Below are positions 46,385 through 59,194 of a stretch of 64,000 nucleotides of DNA, in pieces (positions within the stretch are counted from its first letter, which is position 1; the number at the start of each line of letters is the position of its first letter). The stretch is taken from assembly GCA_034440575.1 (NCBI GenBank), contig JAOTOL010001187.1, forward strand, positions 124,001-188,000. The letters are read 5' to 3'. This DNA comes from Imbricaverruca yamaguchii. Lineage: Eukaryota; Arthropoda; Thecostraca; Neoverrucidae. The notes below the pieces were generated by a model. It did no database searches and was not told where the DNA came from. It saw only the letters and a list, made by a program, of their open reading frames with translations. The translations under genes and the position numbers were made by a program.

Positions 46385-47545
46385 AGGCAGCGGTGTCCGA
46401 CCACTCAGCAGCGGTGTCCGTCTACTCCACAGCGGTGTCCGACCACTCAGCAGCGGTGTCCGTCTACTCCACAGCGGTGTCCGACCACTCAGCAGCGGTG
46501 TCCGTCTACTCCACAGCGGTGTCCGACCACTCAGCAGCGGTGTCCGACCACTCAGCAGCGGTGTCCGTCTACTCCACAGCGGTGTCCGACCACTCAGCAG
46601 CGGTGTCCGTCTACTCCACAGCGGTGTCCGTCTACTCCACAGCGGTGTCCGACCACTCAGCAGCGGTGTCCGTCTACTCCACAGCGGTGTCCGACCACTC
46701 AGCAGCGGTGTCCGTCTACTCCACAGCGGTGTTCGTCCACTCCACAGTTGTGTCCGTCCACTCCACAGTGGTGTCCGTTCACTCCACAGTGGTGTCCGTC
46801 CACTCCACAGTGGTGTCCGTCCACTCCACAGTGGTGTCCGTCCACTCCACAGTGGTGTCCGTCCACTCCACAGTGGCATCCGTCCACTTTACAGTGGTAT
46901 CCGTCCACTCCACAGTGGTGTCCGTCCACTCCACAGTGGCATCCGTCCACTTTACAGTGGTATCCGTCCACTTTACAGTGGTATCCGTCCACTCCACAGT
47001 GGTGTCCGTCCACTCCACAGTGGTGTCCGTCCACTCCACAGTGGTGTCCGTCCACTCCACAGTGGTGTCCGTCCACTACACAGTGGTGTCCGTCCACTTT
47101 ACAGTGGTATCCGTCCACTCCACAGTGGTGTCCGTCCACTTTACAGTCGTGTCCGTCCACTCCACAGTGGTGTCCGTCCACCTTACAGTGGTATCCGTCC
47201 ACTCCACAGTGGTGTCCGTCCACTCAGCAGCGGTGCCCGTCCACTCCACAGTGGTGTCCGTCCACTCCACAGTGGTGTCCGTCCACTCCACAGTGGTGTC
47301 CGTCCACTCCACAGTGGCATCCGTCCACTTTACAGTGGTGTCCGTCCACTCCACAGTGGTGTCCGTCCACTTTACAGTGGTGTCCGTCCACTTTACAGTG
47401 GTGTCCGTCCACTCCACAGTGGTGTCCGTCCACTCCACAGTGGCATCCGTCCACTTTACAGTGGTGTCCGTCCACTCCACAGTGGTGTCCGTCCACTTTA
47501 CAGTGGTATCCGTCCACTTTACAGTGGTGTCCGGCGATTCACTCC
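46385..47545. repeat. 21-bp minisatellite, about 55 units in two domains
   Basis: Units of 21 bp. Up to about 46735 they read CAGCGGTGTCCG with ACCACTCAG or TCTACTCCA. After it they read CAGTGGTGTCCGTCCACTCC with CACTTTA variants. One unit of the first type (CAGCAGCGGTGCCCG) sits at about 47225 inside the second domain. Open frames of up to 430 codons on both strands are repeat artefacts. Confidence 0.96.
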
Positions 47546-48487
47546 CCGTAATATCTCGTGGCGATTATTTCTGAAGGTAAAGCATTTATATTTGAACTGA
47601 AATAACCTCCTCCTTAATCGTTGCGGGCCACGGGTGTTGAACGACGCTGTTGACATATTGCCTGTTAATTGGCTATCTGTCGGTGGTGAAAGTCGCTGGA
47701 AAAACAGCGATAGAAGTAGCATTTCATCCTCTGGTGGCTGAGAACCGGGACAGTCGTTCAACGACATGAACTGTTGAGGTCCAGACATGTACAGAGATCG
47801 TCAGCAATGACTGACTTTGAATTTCAACATGTCATATCATGGACAACACCAAAATGTATGTTGAGTGAAAGTTCCCATTTCGGAGGAGCATAGATCACTC
47901 AGCAAATGTGTGCATGCACATACCGTTTAGTACAAATGTGTGAATGTGCACATGCCGTTAGTGCACGTGCATTTGCTTGTGTGACTGTTCATGTCAGTCG
48001 AATAGGCTTGGTGGTAAATACATAAACCGAAGCTTTTGTTTGTCATCGACCGACCCACTCACTTTCTTGAGAATAAGAGTGGAAAGAAGTTGAAAGCGAA
48101 ATTGACAGTTATGGCTGAACATTAGATTGTGTGTTTTTTTACCAGCATTGCTAACCGTCTGTAATAAACGAATGGTGCATGACTCCCTGCGTATATGCAC
48201 ACCATTATATACAAAGCAATGGCGATTGAATGCTCTGCCCAAGAACGGCCCCGCGTTGAACATTCGGATCCAATATAATTGGACCTGCTAATCAACATGG
48301 CCGGATTCGCTAGCCATAGCGACTTTTTTCGGGTCGAACATCACAAATGTTCCATAAATTAACTGAAAAAAAACGGAGAAAATATAGAGGAAGGAATAAT
48401 TATGTTCAAGAGGAACCTGCAGCCCGTGGTGTTCTACAAGTTCCGCCGACTCTCGATATACAGTGTTGGATCCAAGGGGTGGGGTGC
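47546..48487. other. unassigned sequence
   Basis: No gene recognised. A tandem-like GTGTGCATGCACATACCGTT / GTGTGAATGTGCACATGCCG pair lies at 47907-47955. Confidence 0.35.
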
Positions 48488-49289
48488 TTAACCATCCCAG
48501 ACTTCCTGGTCATATCCTCACACCCTGTCTCGGGAGGTTGACACAACCCCCTCTAATCCACAAAGTAAGCGTCGCACGAAAACGAAAGAGGTGTCATCGG
48601 AAAGCGTTCGACGAGTAGGGCCAGCCAACATCACAAAGTGTATCCACCTCCTAAATTTACGTCACCGGGTGCTTGGATTTTTACGGCTTACATCATGTGT
48701 TTGGCTCTGGAGAGTTCATTTTGGGGAGATTTGAACAGAAATATTTGGAGTCAGAAAAGGAATGCGAAATCGACCATGTCCCTCAAATGTTTATCTACCC
48801 CAAATGCAAAATTAAGTTCAAAATATTGATTTTCACTAATTTTCTTTCATTGTTATTTTCTTCTAATGGATACAGCGGATCGAAAAACGCTGTTCGAAGT
48901 TAACATGCCCTCATGCTTTAGCCAGAATCTTCGATTTTAACCCCAATTGGAAAATATGCAAAACAAATAAGCAATCAAAAACATAACAAAAATTATATCA
49001 TGCGTTTTGTTTCGTCCCTAAAGGTAAGCAAACACTGAAAGTTTCAGTAATATATATTTATCCGTTAAAGCGTGACGACTGGTTGAACGTTTCTGGAGAT
49101 AACCTCACTTGAGCTTGACTAACTCGTTGATCCTAGATGACCTAACCTCAATATTTTGAGACAACATGACAAATTGACATGGGAGAGGGTATGCCAAATT
49201 TCGGCGCGCTGCTGTGCGCCGTTCTTTCACTATCCATGGAAAACCTTAGGGGGCGCCTATTACCCCACCCCTGAGACGGCGCGGATTAA
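48488..49289 (+). mobile_element. piggyBac-like MITE, copy 2
   Basis: About 802 bp between TTAA (48488-48491) and TTAA (49286-49289). The left end reads CCATCCCAGACTTCCTGGTC and the right end as reverse complement TCCGCGCCGTCTCAGGGG. It shares GTCGCACGAAAACGAAAGAG and CATCGGAAAGCG with copy 1. Same orientation, diverged, no coding frame. Confidence 0.78.
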
Positions 49290-49935
49290 TAATATAAATA
49301 GTAGTAGTATTACTTGCTTTCCCTAATAGCAACATCTCTATTGGGTCTGTCCCCTTACGGCCAACAAAGGATCTTGCAATCACCAAAAGCTCAATCAATA
49401 TTCCTGAATTATTTTCGTTAAATAATTCACTTTTTGCATTACTGGCAGGGACATTGCTGAAGTATGCCACGGGAAACAGATAAACAAACTGTTCACTCCA
49501 CTATGGCGAGCCTCAGATGGAACCTATCCTTAGTGTCGGCGTGCCTCATGCATTACCAGATAGACGGCTAATTACCCCAGGGCTACGTCATGATGACGTA
49601 GCCCGCTGTGAAATATGAGGCCATCTAGGTGATAACGCCACCAGACTCTCCTCGCCCACATCGCCATCAGAACTCTCACGGCTTCTGGAGGCAACAAATG
49701 TGTTGCTGACAGCTGACATTTTATGACAATCGTTAGGAGGTAACTCCCCGGCTGCAAATTATTATACCTTTAATTGCGTACGCGGTAGAATGCCTGCAGT
49801 AGGAAGCAGGGGTGTCGATTTTTTAAATCATTGAGAGGGGGGGGGGGCGAAGTTTATTTGATTTCCTCCCAAAAAAAAACTCATCGGATTTCGCCCACTA
49901 TATTTTCAGACCTCAATAATTATGATCTGTATTTG
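49290..49935. other. unassigned sequence
   Basis: A perfect 11-bp hairpin GGGCTACGTCA/TGACGTAGCCC lies at 49580-49604. A CAGGGGTGTCGAT string near 49807, followed by a run of G, resembles a hAT-like MITE end but lacks a partner. Confidence 0.35.
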
Positions 49936-50030
49936 AAGATGTTTATGTTTATGTTTATTCAGCATCCTCGCCAACGGGAAAATCGTCCAGTAACAGGTGA
50001 AGCCACATAAACAAAAAAAATCAATACGCA
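49936..50030 (-). mobile_element. LINE/SINE 3' tail, minus strand
   Basis: On the minus strand the sequence ends GGCGAGGATGCTGAATAAAC followed by ATAAAC repeats, the typical tail of a LINE or SINE. The body upstream is not recognisable. Low-confidence element call. Confidence 0.35.
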
Positions 50031-51639
50031 GTGCATATCAACATAAAAACTGAGCCATAGCATGCGACTACAGTGTCATACAGTGGACTCAGGTCCATCG
50101 TCATCGTGAACGTCATCTATCTCCTCAACGTCACGCCGTCACCCTTCCCTCACCATACACACCAAAAAACACAAACGGCTTAAATAAAATATGTATGCGC
50201 CCATATGTAGGCTAAAACACACCGGCCTTGATGGAGCGTTAGAGCACAGCAGGCTTAAACTGTGATGACGGGTGAAGGTATTTTCTCGGTGCCAAGTATT
50301 AGGAAGGGTGAAGCCAAAAAAATTATTGGGCAACTTCAGGGTCAGGAAGGGGGCATGGTTTCCACAAAATCATAGCAATCGAAAACAATGTGGTCTGATC
50401 AAACATGTGCATTAATGAAGTCATCGTGATCGCCGAGTCTAGTCAGTCACCACACACGACACCAAGCAAACTAAAATGCACAACGAATCACATACATCAA
50501 TCAACGCAATCGTTATACTATTTATTTTTACAACAGTTTAAAAACTCCACCTATACCCAATGGCGAAACCAATTGCAAGAGTAGGCTACACTGGGCACAC
50601 GCCTCTCCGATCACGGCCAAGGAGTCCGAAAATATCAGTCCAGGAGATTCCCAGGAGTGCCATCCGATGGTCTCGAAATAGACATGTCGGCTTGAATCGC
50701 TTCTTTGCTTTCAGAGTCGGAAATATAAAATACAAAACTTCTGAAAATGGGAATAATATCGGAAATCAACAGTTTTCAAATCGGTGGAATTATAATGGTC
50801 CACGCACCAGGTGTGTCGCAACAGTAACATTTTTACTGCAACCCTGCTGGAAAGGCTAAGTGCGGAGTTTTCTATACCTTTGGTAGTGCTTGAACCCATC
50901 ATATTTACCTTCTTGACTTCATTCACCAATTTGACTTCTAATTCCCTTTCAAATTGACTTGGGACGGACGCTTAAGAATTTACTTTTGGAACAGCTGCAA
51001 CTTTTGTGGCATCGGTCCAAACTTCTGGGCCTCCAGGGTGATTTTCAAGGGCTGCGACCCGGTTTTCTATAGTCCAATGTGATCTTCTGGGCCCCGACAT
51101 CATTTGCCTGGATCCCAAGCGCGAGCTTTAGCTGCCTCGACACTTTTTTTGTGGAGTCTAAAACATCTTATGATTTTGGCGTTATTGTTGGGCCACAGGG
51201 TGGTTGCCCATGTCCGGAGTCCTTTTCGTTGCTCCGGCTTCATCTGTTTTGGTCCCAATGAATCTGTTGTGGAAAGGTACAACCAGTCGTGCTACAAGAG
51301 TTATTTTCATGGTCCTGCCGTAAATATTTGGTACATCCAGGCTCAGCGTGATTTGCAGTGTCCCTGGCCGGATTTTTTGGGTCGATATCGTAATTTTGAA
51401 ACACCCCGGCACGACTTCTGTCATTTCTTAGGGGTTCCTTGCAAATTATCGGCCTCATCTCGCGCCATAAGTGTCTCGCCCCATTTCCTGCAGCCTCTTT
51501 ACCGGTTTTCAACGTCTTATGTCCTACCCTCGTCCATATTCAATGTCCTCCTCTCTCGCCTTGAAGGGCCCTCTCTTACATCCTCTTACATCTTGGGACC
51601 CCATGGCATGGGGCTTCCTCTCATGTCCCAGGGGCATTA
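50031..51639. other. unassigned sequence
   Basis: No gene recognised. From about 51000 the plus strand shows scattered TCCTGGGCC-like words that foreshadow the array that follows. Confidence 0.35.
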
Positions 51640-52905
51640 TCTGCCAAATTAGTGGCCTCCTGCCACACCCTCGTGGGCCTCCTCCTTTATCCTGGTAAAA
51701 CCTTACCAGTCTTGAGGGAATCTTCAAGTTTGGAAACCGCACACCCGTTCATACCTGTTGCCACTCACATCTTAAGGGCCTCCTCTCATTTTCTGGGAAA
51801 TCTTTTCGGTCTTCGGGCCCTCATTCAGTCATGGAGGCCTACTCATTTTTGGGGACTCCTCTCGAGTCCGGCAGGGCCCTCATTTCTCCTCTAGAGTCCC
51901 TTCTTTCAAGTTAGGGGCCTCCTCTCACGCCTTGGGGACCTCTTGCTCTGGGTTTTGATTCGAACTTTGCCCAGCTTAAGGGTGGTATCTTATCTCCTGG
52001 TGGACTCCTTTTTTCTCCCAGGTTCCTCCTCTTCCAAATTATACACAACCTTTCCTATCTCAGTGGCCTTGTTATTTTCCGGGGACCTATTTGGCCATCT
52101 GCGAGCCTTCTTTGCGCCTGGGAGCTATCTCTCTTACCCAATGTCCTTTTCTCCAATTTTAGGGCCTCCTCGTTCAGCATGGGTCTTATTTCCAATCTTG
52201 TGTCGTCCTCTTCCGAATTAGGTGCCCCCTGCCATATCTATGTATCGTCCTTTTCTATCTTGATGGAACCTTACTGGTTTTGGTGCCTATTTTTGCATCT
52301 CCGAAACCTCATCTCATATCCACTGACTTTGTTTTCCGTCTTAGGGCCTCCTCTCATTTTCTGGGGTCCCTTTCCGTATCGGGGCCTCCTTTATAATTGT
52401 GGGTGCCTCCGTGCCATTTTTTGGCAATCTCTTGATTACTGGGGCCTCCTACCCTCCCCTAGATTACTTCTTTTTCAAATTACGAGCCTCCTCCTGGAGG
52501 TCCCTAATTTATAGAATCTCCTTTTATTCCTGGGGCCTGCTTTCCGTCCTAGGGGCCTCCTTTTGTCCTGGGAGCTTCCTTTTCGTCCTGGGGGCCTCCT
52601 TTTCGTTCTGGGGGTCTCATTCTCGTCCTCAGGCGTTCTTTTGGCCCCGTTGCCTCCTTCTCGTCCTGGTGGCCTCCTTGATGTCATGGGGCCTCCTTTC
52701 GTCCTGGGGCCTCCTTTTCTTCCTGTAGGGCCTTCTTTTTATCCTGGAGGGCCTCCTTTTCGTCTTGGGGCCTCCATTTCATATGGGGGCCTCCTTTTCG
52801 TCCTGGGCGGTCTCCTTTTCGTCCTGGGGACCTACGTTTCGTCCTGTGGGCTTCATTTTTGTCATGGGGTCTCCTTTTTGGTCCTGGGAGCCTCCTCAAA
52901 TTTCA
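51640..52905. repeat. degenerate GGGCCTCCT minisatellite, about 20-bp units at its cleanest
   Basis: Loose units built on GGGGCCTCCTTTTCGTCCTG. To about 52500 the units are strongly diverged, with spacers of 40-60 bp. From 52530 to 52870 they are compact and similar. Frames of 70-140 codons on both strands are by-products. Confidence 0.8.
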
Positions 52906-52978
52906 GGGGGCGGCGCCCCCAGTCTCACGGCAGGGGGAAATTTTACCCCGCTGCCCCCCCCTCGGTGGCGACGCCCCT
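52898..52978. mobile_element. right end of a hAT-like MITE (fragment)
   Basis: GGGGGCGGCGCCCCC followed by a C-rich run and GGTGGCGACGCCCCTG. As reverse complement it starts CAGGGGCGTCGCCACC, a typical hAT-like end. The left end is not found with confidence. Confidence 0.35.
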
Positions 52979-53499
52979 GTTGGGATGATTGTTTTCAATG
53001 TAGTGCACGGCATTACTGTCTGGGCGCTATATGACCAATGCAGTCGGTACGCTCCAGAGCCCAAACAGCCAATCAACATGGCATTACTAAGCGATGGAAT
53101 GCGAGGTCGCTCACACAAAATAGATGAAGGCACCGGAGCCGTTTGACACCGAACGTGACTGCCAAATTGTCGCCAAAACAGTGTATTTAACGATTCAGTC
53201 AGGTTGAATGACACTTTGTTGTTGCATTTGTCTCAGCCGTCAGTGAAGGGCATCTTCACCTCGAAGACTTCACCAATTTCCCCAAGATCCCTTAGCCTAT
53301 GCCGGCATCGCCAAGGCAGCCTCACAATCCCACCTTAACGACCTGTGCATCAGCCTGATGACGGGGGTGATTTATGGCGACTGTCTAAAATTTGGACTGG
53401 CCCGATGACACACTCGCGCGGCACGCGGCCAACAGATGAGACTGCCAGTCACCGCCGGACTCAGGCCGCCGACTCGCCACGGCATCTGGCACGGTGTGG
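52979..53499. other. unassigned sequence
   Basis: No gene or element recognised. Confidence 0.35.
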
Positions 53500-55105
53500 A
53501 GGCCGGCGCCACCCCTGTCCCACCACCTGCCATACGGCCGGCGCCACCCCTGCCCGACCACCTGTCACACGGCCGGCACCACCCCTGCTGGACCACCTGC
53601 CACACGGCCGGCACCACCCCTGCCGGACCACCTGCCACACGGCCGGCACCACCCCTGCCGGACCACCTGTCACACGGCCGGCACCACCCCTGCCGGACTA
53701 CCTGCCACACGGCCGGCGCCACCCCTGCTGAACCACCTGCCATGCGACCAGTGCCACCCCTGCCGGACCACCTGCCACACGGCCGGCACCACCCCTGCCG
53801 GACCACCTGCCACACGGCCGGCACCACCCCTGCCGGACCACCTGCCACACGGCCGGCACCACCCCTGCCGGACCACCTGCCACACGACCGGCACCACCCC
53901 TGCCGGACCACCTGCCACACGGCCGGCACCACCCCTGCCGGACCACCTACCACACGACCGGCACCACCCCTACCGGACCACCTGCCACACGGCCGGCGCC
54001 ACCCCTGCCGGACCACCTGCCACACGGCCGGTGCCACCCCTGCCCGGCCACCTGCCACACGGCCGGCACCACCCCTGCCGGACCACCTGCTACACGGCCG
54101 GCGCCACCCCTGTCCGACCACCTGCCACACGGCCGGCGCCACCCCTGTCCCACCACCTGCCACACGGCCGGCGCCACCCCTGTCCGACCACCTGCCACAC
54201 GGCCGGCGCCACCCCTGTCCGACCACCTGCCACACGGCCGGCGCCACCCCTGTCCCACCACCTGCCACACGGCCGGCGCCACCCCTGTCCGACCACCTGC
54301 CACACGGCCGGCGCCACCCCTGTCCCACCACCTGCCACACGGCCGGCGCCACCCCTGCCCGACCACCTGCCACACGGCCGGTGCCACCCCTGCCCGACCA
54401 CCTGCCACACGGCCGGCGCCACCCCTGTCCGACCACCTGCCACACGGCCGGCACCACCCCTGCCGGACTACCTGCCACACGGCCGGCGCCACCCCTGCTG
54501 AACCACCTGCCATGCGACCAGTGCCACCCCTGCCGGACCACCTGCCACACGGCCGGCACCACCCCTGCCGGACCACCTGCCACACGGCCGGCACCACCCC
54601 TGCCGGACCACCTGCCACACGGCCGGCACCACCCCTGCCGGACCACCTGCCACACGACCGGCACCACCCCTGCCGGACCACCTGCCACACGGCCGGCACC
54701 ACCCCTGCCGGACCACCTACCACACGACCGGCACCACCCCTACCGGACCACCTGCCACACGGCCGGCGCCACCCCTGCCCGACCACCTGCCACACGGCCG
54801 GCACCACCCCTGCCGGACCACCTGCCACACGGCCGGCACCACCCCTGCCGGACCACCTGCTACACGGCCGGCGCCACCCCTGTCCGACCACCTGCCACAC
54901 GGCCGGCGCCACCCCTGTCCCACCACCTGCCACACGGCCGGCGCCACCCCTGCCCGACCACCTGCCACACGGCCGGTGCCACCCCTGCCCGACCACCTGC
55001 CACACGGCCGGCGCCACCCCTGTCCGACTACCTGCCACACGGCCGGCGCCACCCCTGCCCGACCACCTGCCACACGGCCGGCACCACCCCTGCCGAATGC
55101 AGTGA
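53500..55105. repeat. 35-bp minisatellite, about 46 units, with a higher-order repeat
   Basis: Units of 35 bp with core CGGCACCACCCCTGCCGGAC followed by CACCTGCCACACG. Variants include GCGCC/GTGCC, CTGTCC/CTGCCC and ACCTACC. Marker units (CTGAACCACCTGCCATGCGA) occur at about 53727 and again at 54497, exactly 770 bp (22 units) apart, and their neighbours match for several hundred bases. Frames of 335-573 codons on both strands are artefacts. Confidence 0.96.
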
Positions 55106-56279
55106 CGTCGGTCGAAGCTTTTGTTGCTGCAGGAATGTCGCGTCGTCGTTGTTGTGATCGCAATGATGTGCAACAACGATGTTTCGTGGAAGTATTTGCA
55201 CTGGTAGTCGAGGCGGGTTACAGTAAATGCTGCCTGCCAATGTGTTTTTCTCCTGCAGAAATGTCGTCTTGCGGATTTTGTAGTCATGGTTTTGTAGTGT
55301 CGCGGTGATGTCGCATCTCAACATTTGTATTCGCAGTCGTGTTCTTCTTCTTTGCAGCCGTGTCGTCACAAAACAGTCGGTGGCAGTATCGCGTTCCAAG
55401 TCGTGTTGCAGGGCCCCTAGCCAGCTACCACTGCGTCAGCTCCAGTAACAAGCTCGCCAGCCTGTGACCGTGTGCTGAACAGCATGCTGTATGTACCCTG
55501 TTTTGTTCACGACGCTGAGTAGCGAGACAAATGCGCAATCGGGGTGGAAATCCTTCCGGACTCGAGAAACAACCGAAGATGGCTCTGTATCCAGTACAAC
55601 GTGAATTAGTAAACGAGCGTAAAAAACAATGCGGACACACCGCATCGATTATAATTAGAAGTGGTGCTAGATGTGATTACTGCACTATGCTGAAGTATGG
55701 AGGAAATTCATCAAAACTAATTGGCAGCAACAGGTCGCACCTATCGATTTGTCGATAATTCCGTCATTGGTCCCTCACATTGTAAAGCTTCACATCATGT
55801 GTGGCACCGATTCCTTGAATTTCAACTAGCATTTCACCTGATATTAGTTTATCCTGCTTGTGCCAATTCTACAATTGTCCCATTGACAATCCAATTTGTC
55901 TTTGCTACCAAACAGATGAGTTGAATAAATTGACTTACCGGAGAAGCGTTTCACAGCATACTGAACACTCAAAAGCGAGCACTCCAACATCACTCGGAAT
56001 GCAAATGCCTTCAGTGATCAATGTACTGAAAGCATTTCCCGGGAAGCACCAGACCACCTGGTGGAACTCCGGACAGTCCATCAAGTCCGTAAACTGTTCC
56101 ATATGTTGGTGTGGTGTTTATTTCTCCTGGCTTATCGTGGCATACGAATGTTATTTCTTGGAAATTAGACTCCATTGTCATGAAGTACCTCCATCGCCTG
56201 ACAGCAGTCCTTATGTCAACTCCTAGCACTCCCGGGAACAGTCCATACGTCAGCCCCCAGAGCATCCTGCAACAGTCCT
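55106..56279. other. unassigned sequence
   Basis: No gene recognised on either strand; average composition. Confidence 0.35.
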
Positions 56280-57712
56280 TATGTCAGTCCCCAGCACGCC
56301 TCTCAATAATTCATGTGTCGGACCCCAGAAGGCCTGTCAATAATTAAGGTGTCGGACCCCAGAAGGCCTGTCAATAATTCATGTGTCGGACCCCAGAAGG
56401 CCTGTCAATAATTCATGTGTCGGACCCCAGAAGGCCTGTTAATAATTCATGTGTCGGACCCCAGAAGGCCTGTCAATAATTCATGTGTCGGACCCCAGAA
56501 GGCCTGTCAATAATTCATGTGTCAGCCCCCAGCACGCCTGTCAATAGTCCATATGCCAGCCCCCAGCACGCCTGTCAATAATTCATGTGTCAGCCCCCAG
56601 CACGCCTGTCAATAGTCCATATGCCAGCCCCCAGCACGCCTTTCAAGAGTCCATATGAGTCCATATGCCAGCCCCCAGCACGCCTGTCAGTGGCAGTCCA
56701 TATGTCAGCCCCCGGCACGCCTGTCAGTGGTAGTCCATATGCCAGCCCCCAGCACCCCTTTCAAGAGTCCATATGCCAGCCCCCAGCACGCCTGTCAGTG
56801 GTAGTCCATATGCCAGCCCCCAGCACGCCTTTCAAGAGTCCATATGCCAGCCCCTAGCACGCCTGTCAGTGGTAGTCCATATGTCAGCCCCCGGCACGCC
56901 TGTCAGTAGTAGTCCATATGTCAGCCCCAGCACGCCTGTCAGTAGTAGTCCATATGCCAGCCCCCAGCACGCCTGTCAGCAGTAGTCCATATGCCAGCCC
57001 CCAGCACGCCTGTCAGTAGTAGTCCATATGCCATCCCTCAGCACGCCTGTCAGTGGTAGTCCATATGTCAGCCCCCAGCAAGCCTGTCAGTAGTAGTCCA
57101 TATGCCATCCCCCAGCACGCCTGTCAGTAGTAGTCCATATGCCAGCCCCCAGCACGCCTGTCAGTAGTAGTCCATATGCCAGCCCCCAGCACGCCTGTCA
57201 GTAGTAGTCCATATGCCATCCCTCAGCACGCCTGTCAGTAGTCCATATGTCAGCCCCCGGCACGCCTGTCAGTAGTAGTCCATATGTCAGCCCCAGCACG
57301 CCTGTCAGTAGTAGTCCATATGCCAGCCCCCAGCACGCCTGTCGGCAGTAGTCCATATGCCAGCCCCCAGCACGCCTGTCAGTAGTAGTCCATATGCCAT
57401 CCCTCAGCACGCCTGTCAGTAGTCCATATGTCAGCCCCCAGCACGCCTGTCAGCAGTAGTCCATATGTCAGCCCCCGGCACGCCTGTCAGCAGTAGTCCA
57501 TATGTCAGCCCCCGGCACGCCTGTCAGTAGTCCATATGTCAGCCCCCAGCACGCCTGTCAGCAGTAGTCCATATGTCAGCCCCCGGCACGCCTGTCAGTA
57601 GTCCATATTCCAGCCCCCAGCACGCCTGTCAGTGGTAGTCCATATGTCAGCCCCCGGCACGCCTGTCAGTAGTAGTCCATATGCCATCCCTCAGCATGCC
57701 TGTCAGCAGTAG
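56280..57712. repeat. 34/37-bp minisatellite
   Basis: From about 56280 to 56535 the units are about 34 bp (TCAATAATTCATGTGTCGGA with CCCCAGAAGGCCT). After that they are about 37 bp (GTAGTCCATATGCCAGCCCC with CAGCACGCCTGTCA). CATATG is present in nearly every unit of the second part. The boundary units mix both types. Confidence 0.94.
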
Positions 57713-59194
57713 TCCATATATCGGCCTGCGGAACGCCTGGAAATAGTCGGTATTTCGGCCTCGAGAGTGCCTGTCATTCATGAATTTTTGGGATGTTTTA
57801 GGTTATACTTCACGTTCAGTGACCTGACCCGATATTCACTTGAAACCTGTAATGCCTCCTGAATAAATAACATGCTAATCATTCTGGGTTTTCAGAAATA
57901 TTGATTTGTAACCAAGCTAGGTGATTTTTATTTTGCTTCAGAATGCTTTTGGCCTGGGAACCTGAGCAGGGATATGTTTTAGGGTTGGGTTTTTAGTCGA
58001 TAATTGGACTATAAACCAATGTTTCACTTTTGATTGAACCTGATATGATTTGTTTATGAGAAATGCTGCAATGTGCATCTAAAAATCACAACGAAACGAG
58101 GCCTCGACCCGACTTTGATCAGCACTAGCCACGTCATTGTAAGACACTGCAACTATATTTTGACACAATGTGCAGACACGGAAGGCATGCTAAATCTTAG
58201 ACGATAGCGTGCACGGTTCAGATGCCAGCTGAGACAAATATCCTGGGCTGAGACTGAAGTCAAACCTGCAATGGTCTGGAGGACACATGTATTGCTGTTG
58301 TCGGCCGCCTCCCCTTCCGAACAGAATGAAGTATGTGACATGCAGACAGATGGAAAGGTGTCTGGCCGGAAGATAAGGACAGGGAACAAGGGCAAACGAA
58401 GCAACGTAGCACCTGGCGAAGGCAACCAACAGGAACAGAACAAGGCAACACCTTTTATGTTGGAAGAAAAACAAGACTAACGTCGGAATATGCTTAGCAT
58501 ATGTGACCGAATTAAACACTCCGTATTTATAACAATATATCTGCTGAAGCAAAAACATACCAAGTGTGTTTTGACTCGAAGTCGAAGATGCTGAAGAATG
58601 CCTTCGGGTGTGAGGATTCCGATTTAATTAATTCAAAACTTCATACGTTAGAGTTAGCTTGAGATGCACGGAGGCGCTAGTGTTAATGGTGCTAGTGGTG
58701 CTAGTGTTAATTAGTTAGTTATTTGAGTTTAAGGGCACTTCAATCAAAATGCGATCACTTAGCGCCCATAACTTTCAGTTTCACTTTACTTTCAGTTCAG
58801 TGTTTCAGTGAGTTATGTGCATACTGCCAAAGGTGTTGCCAGGGTGAGTGGAAATAATCACGTGTAAGTAAGTAATCAAATATAAGTACTGATTATGTAA
58901 ATATTGTCCAAGGAAAGCAATAGTATAAAAAAGTAAATAAGTGTAAATATACAAGAAGCAGGTGCAAATAATTACCAGTAGATCGTATACTTGACTAAGA
59001 ACCAAAGCTCGTACGCGAAGTTATCCCACTTTGCCCGGCGCAGCTGTTAGGACCTCTGTGTCTTTCCAGGAGTAAAATACTATCAGGTTCCAACTGAATC
59101 AACCGATAACAGCCGATCACCCTGATTGGCCGTTTCTTTTCTGGAACTTAACCTGTGGCTTTCTCGGAAATCCTGGCCTTATTGGAAAATTATA
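57713..59194. other. unassigned sequence
   Basis: AT-rich, with short GGTGCTAGTGTTAAT repeats near 58680-58712. No gene recognised. Confidence 0.35.

Noticed and set aside
46308..47600. 430- and 393-codon frames as repeat proteins
   Set aside because: The 21-bp array leaves several frames on both strands open at the same time, which argues against selection for any one of them.
53372..55287. Frames of 335-573 codons in the 35-bp array as collagen- or mucin-like genes
   Set aside because: Frames rotate with the 35-bp period and exist on both strands; there is no non-repeat coding sequence around them.
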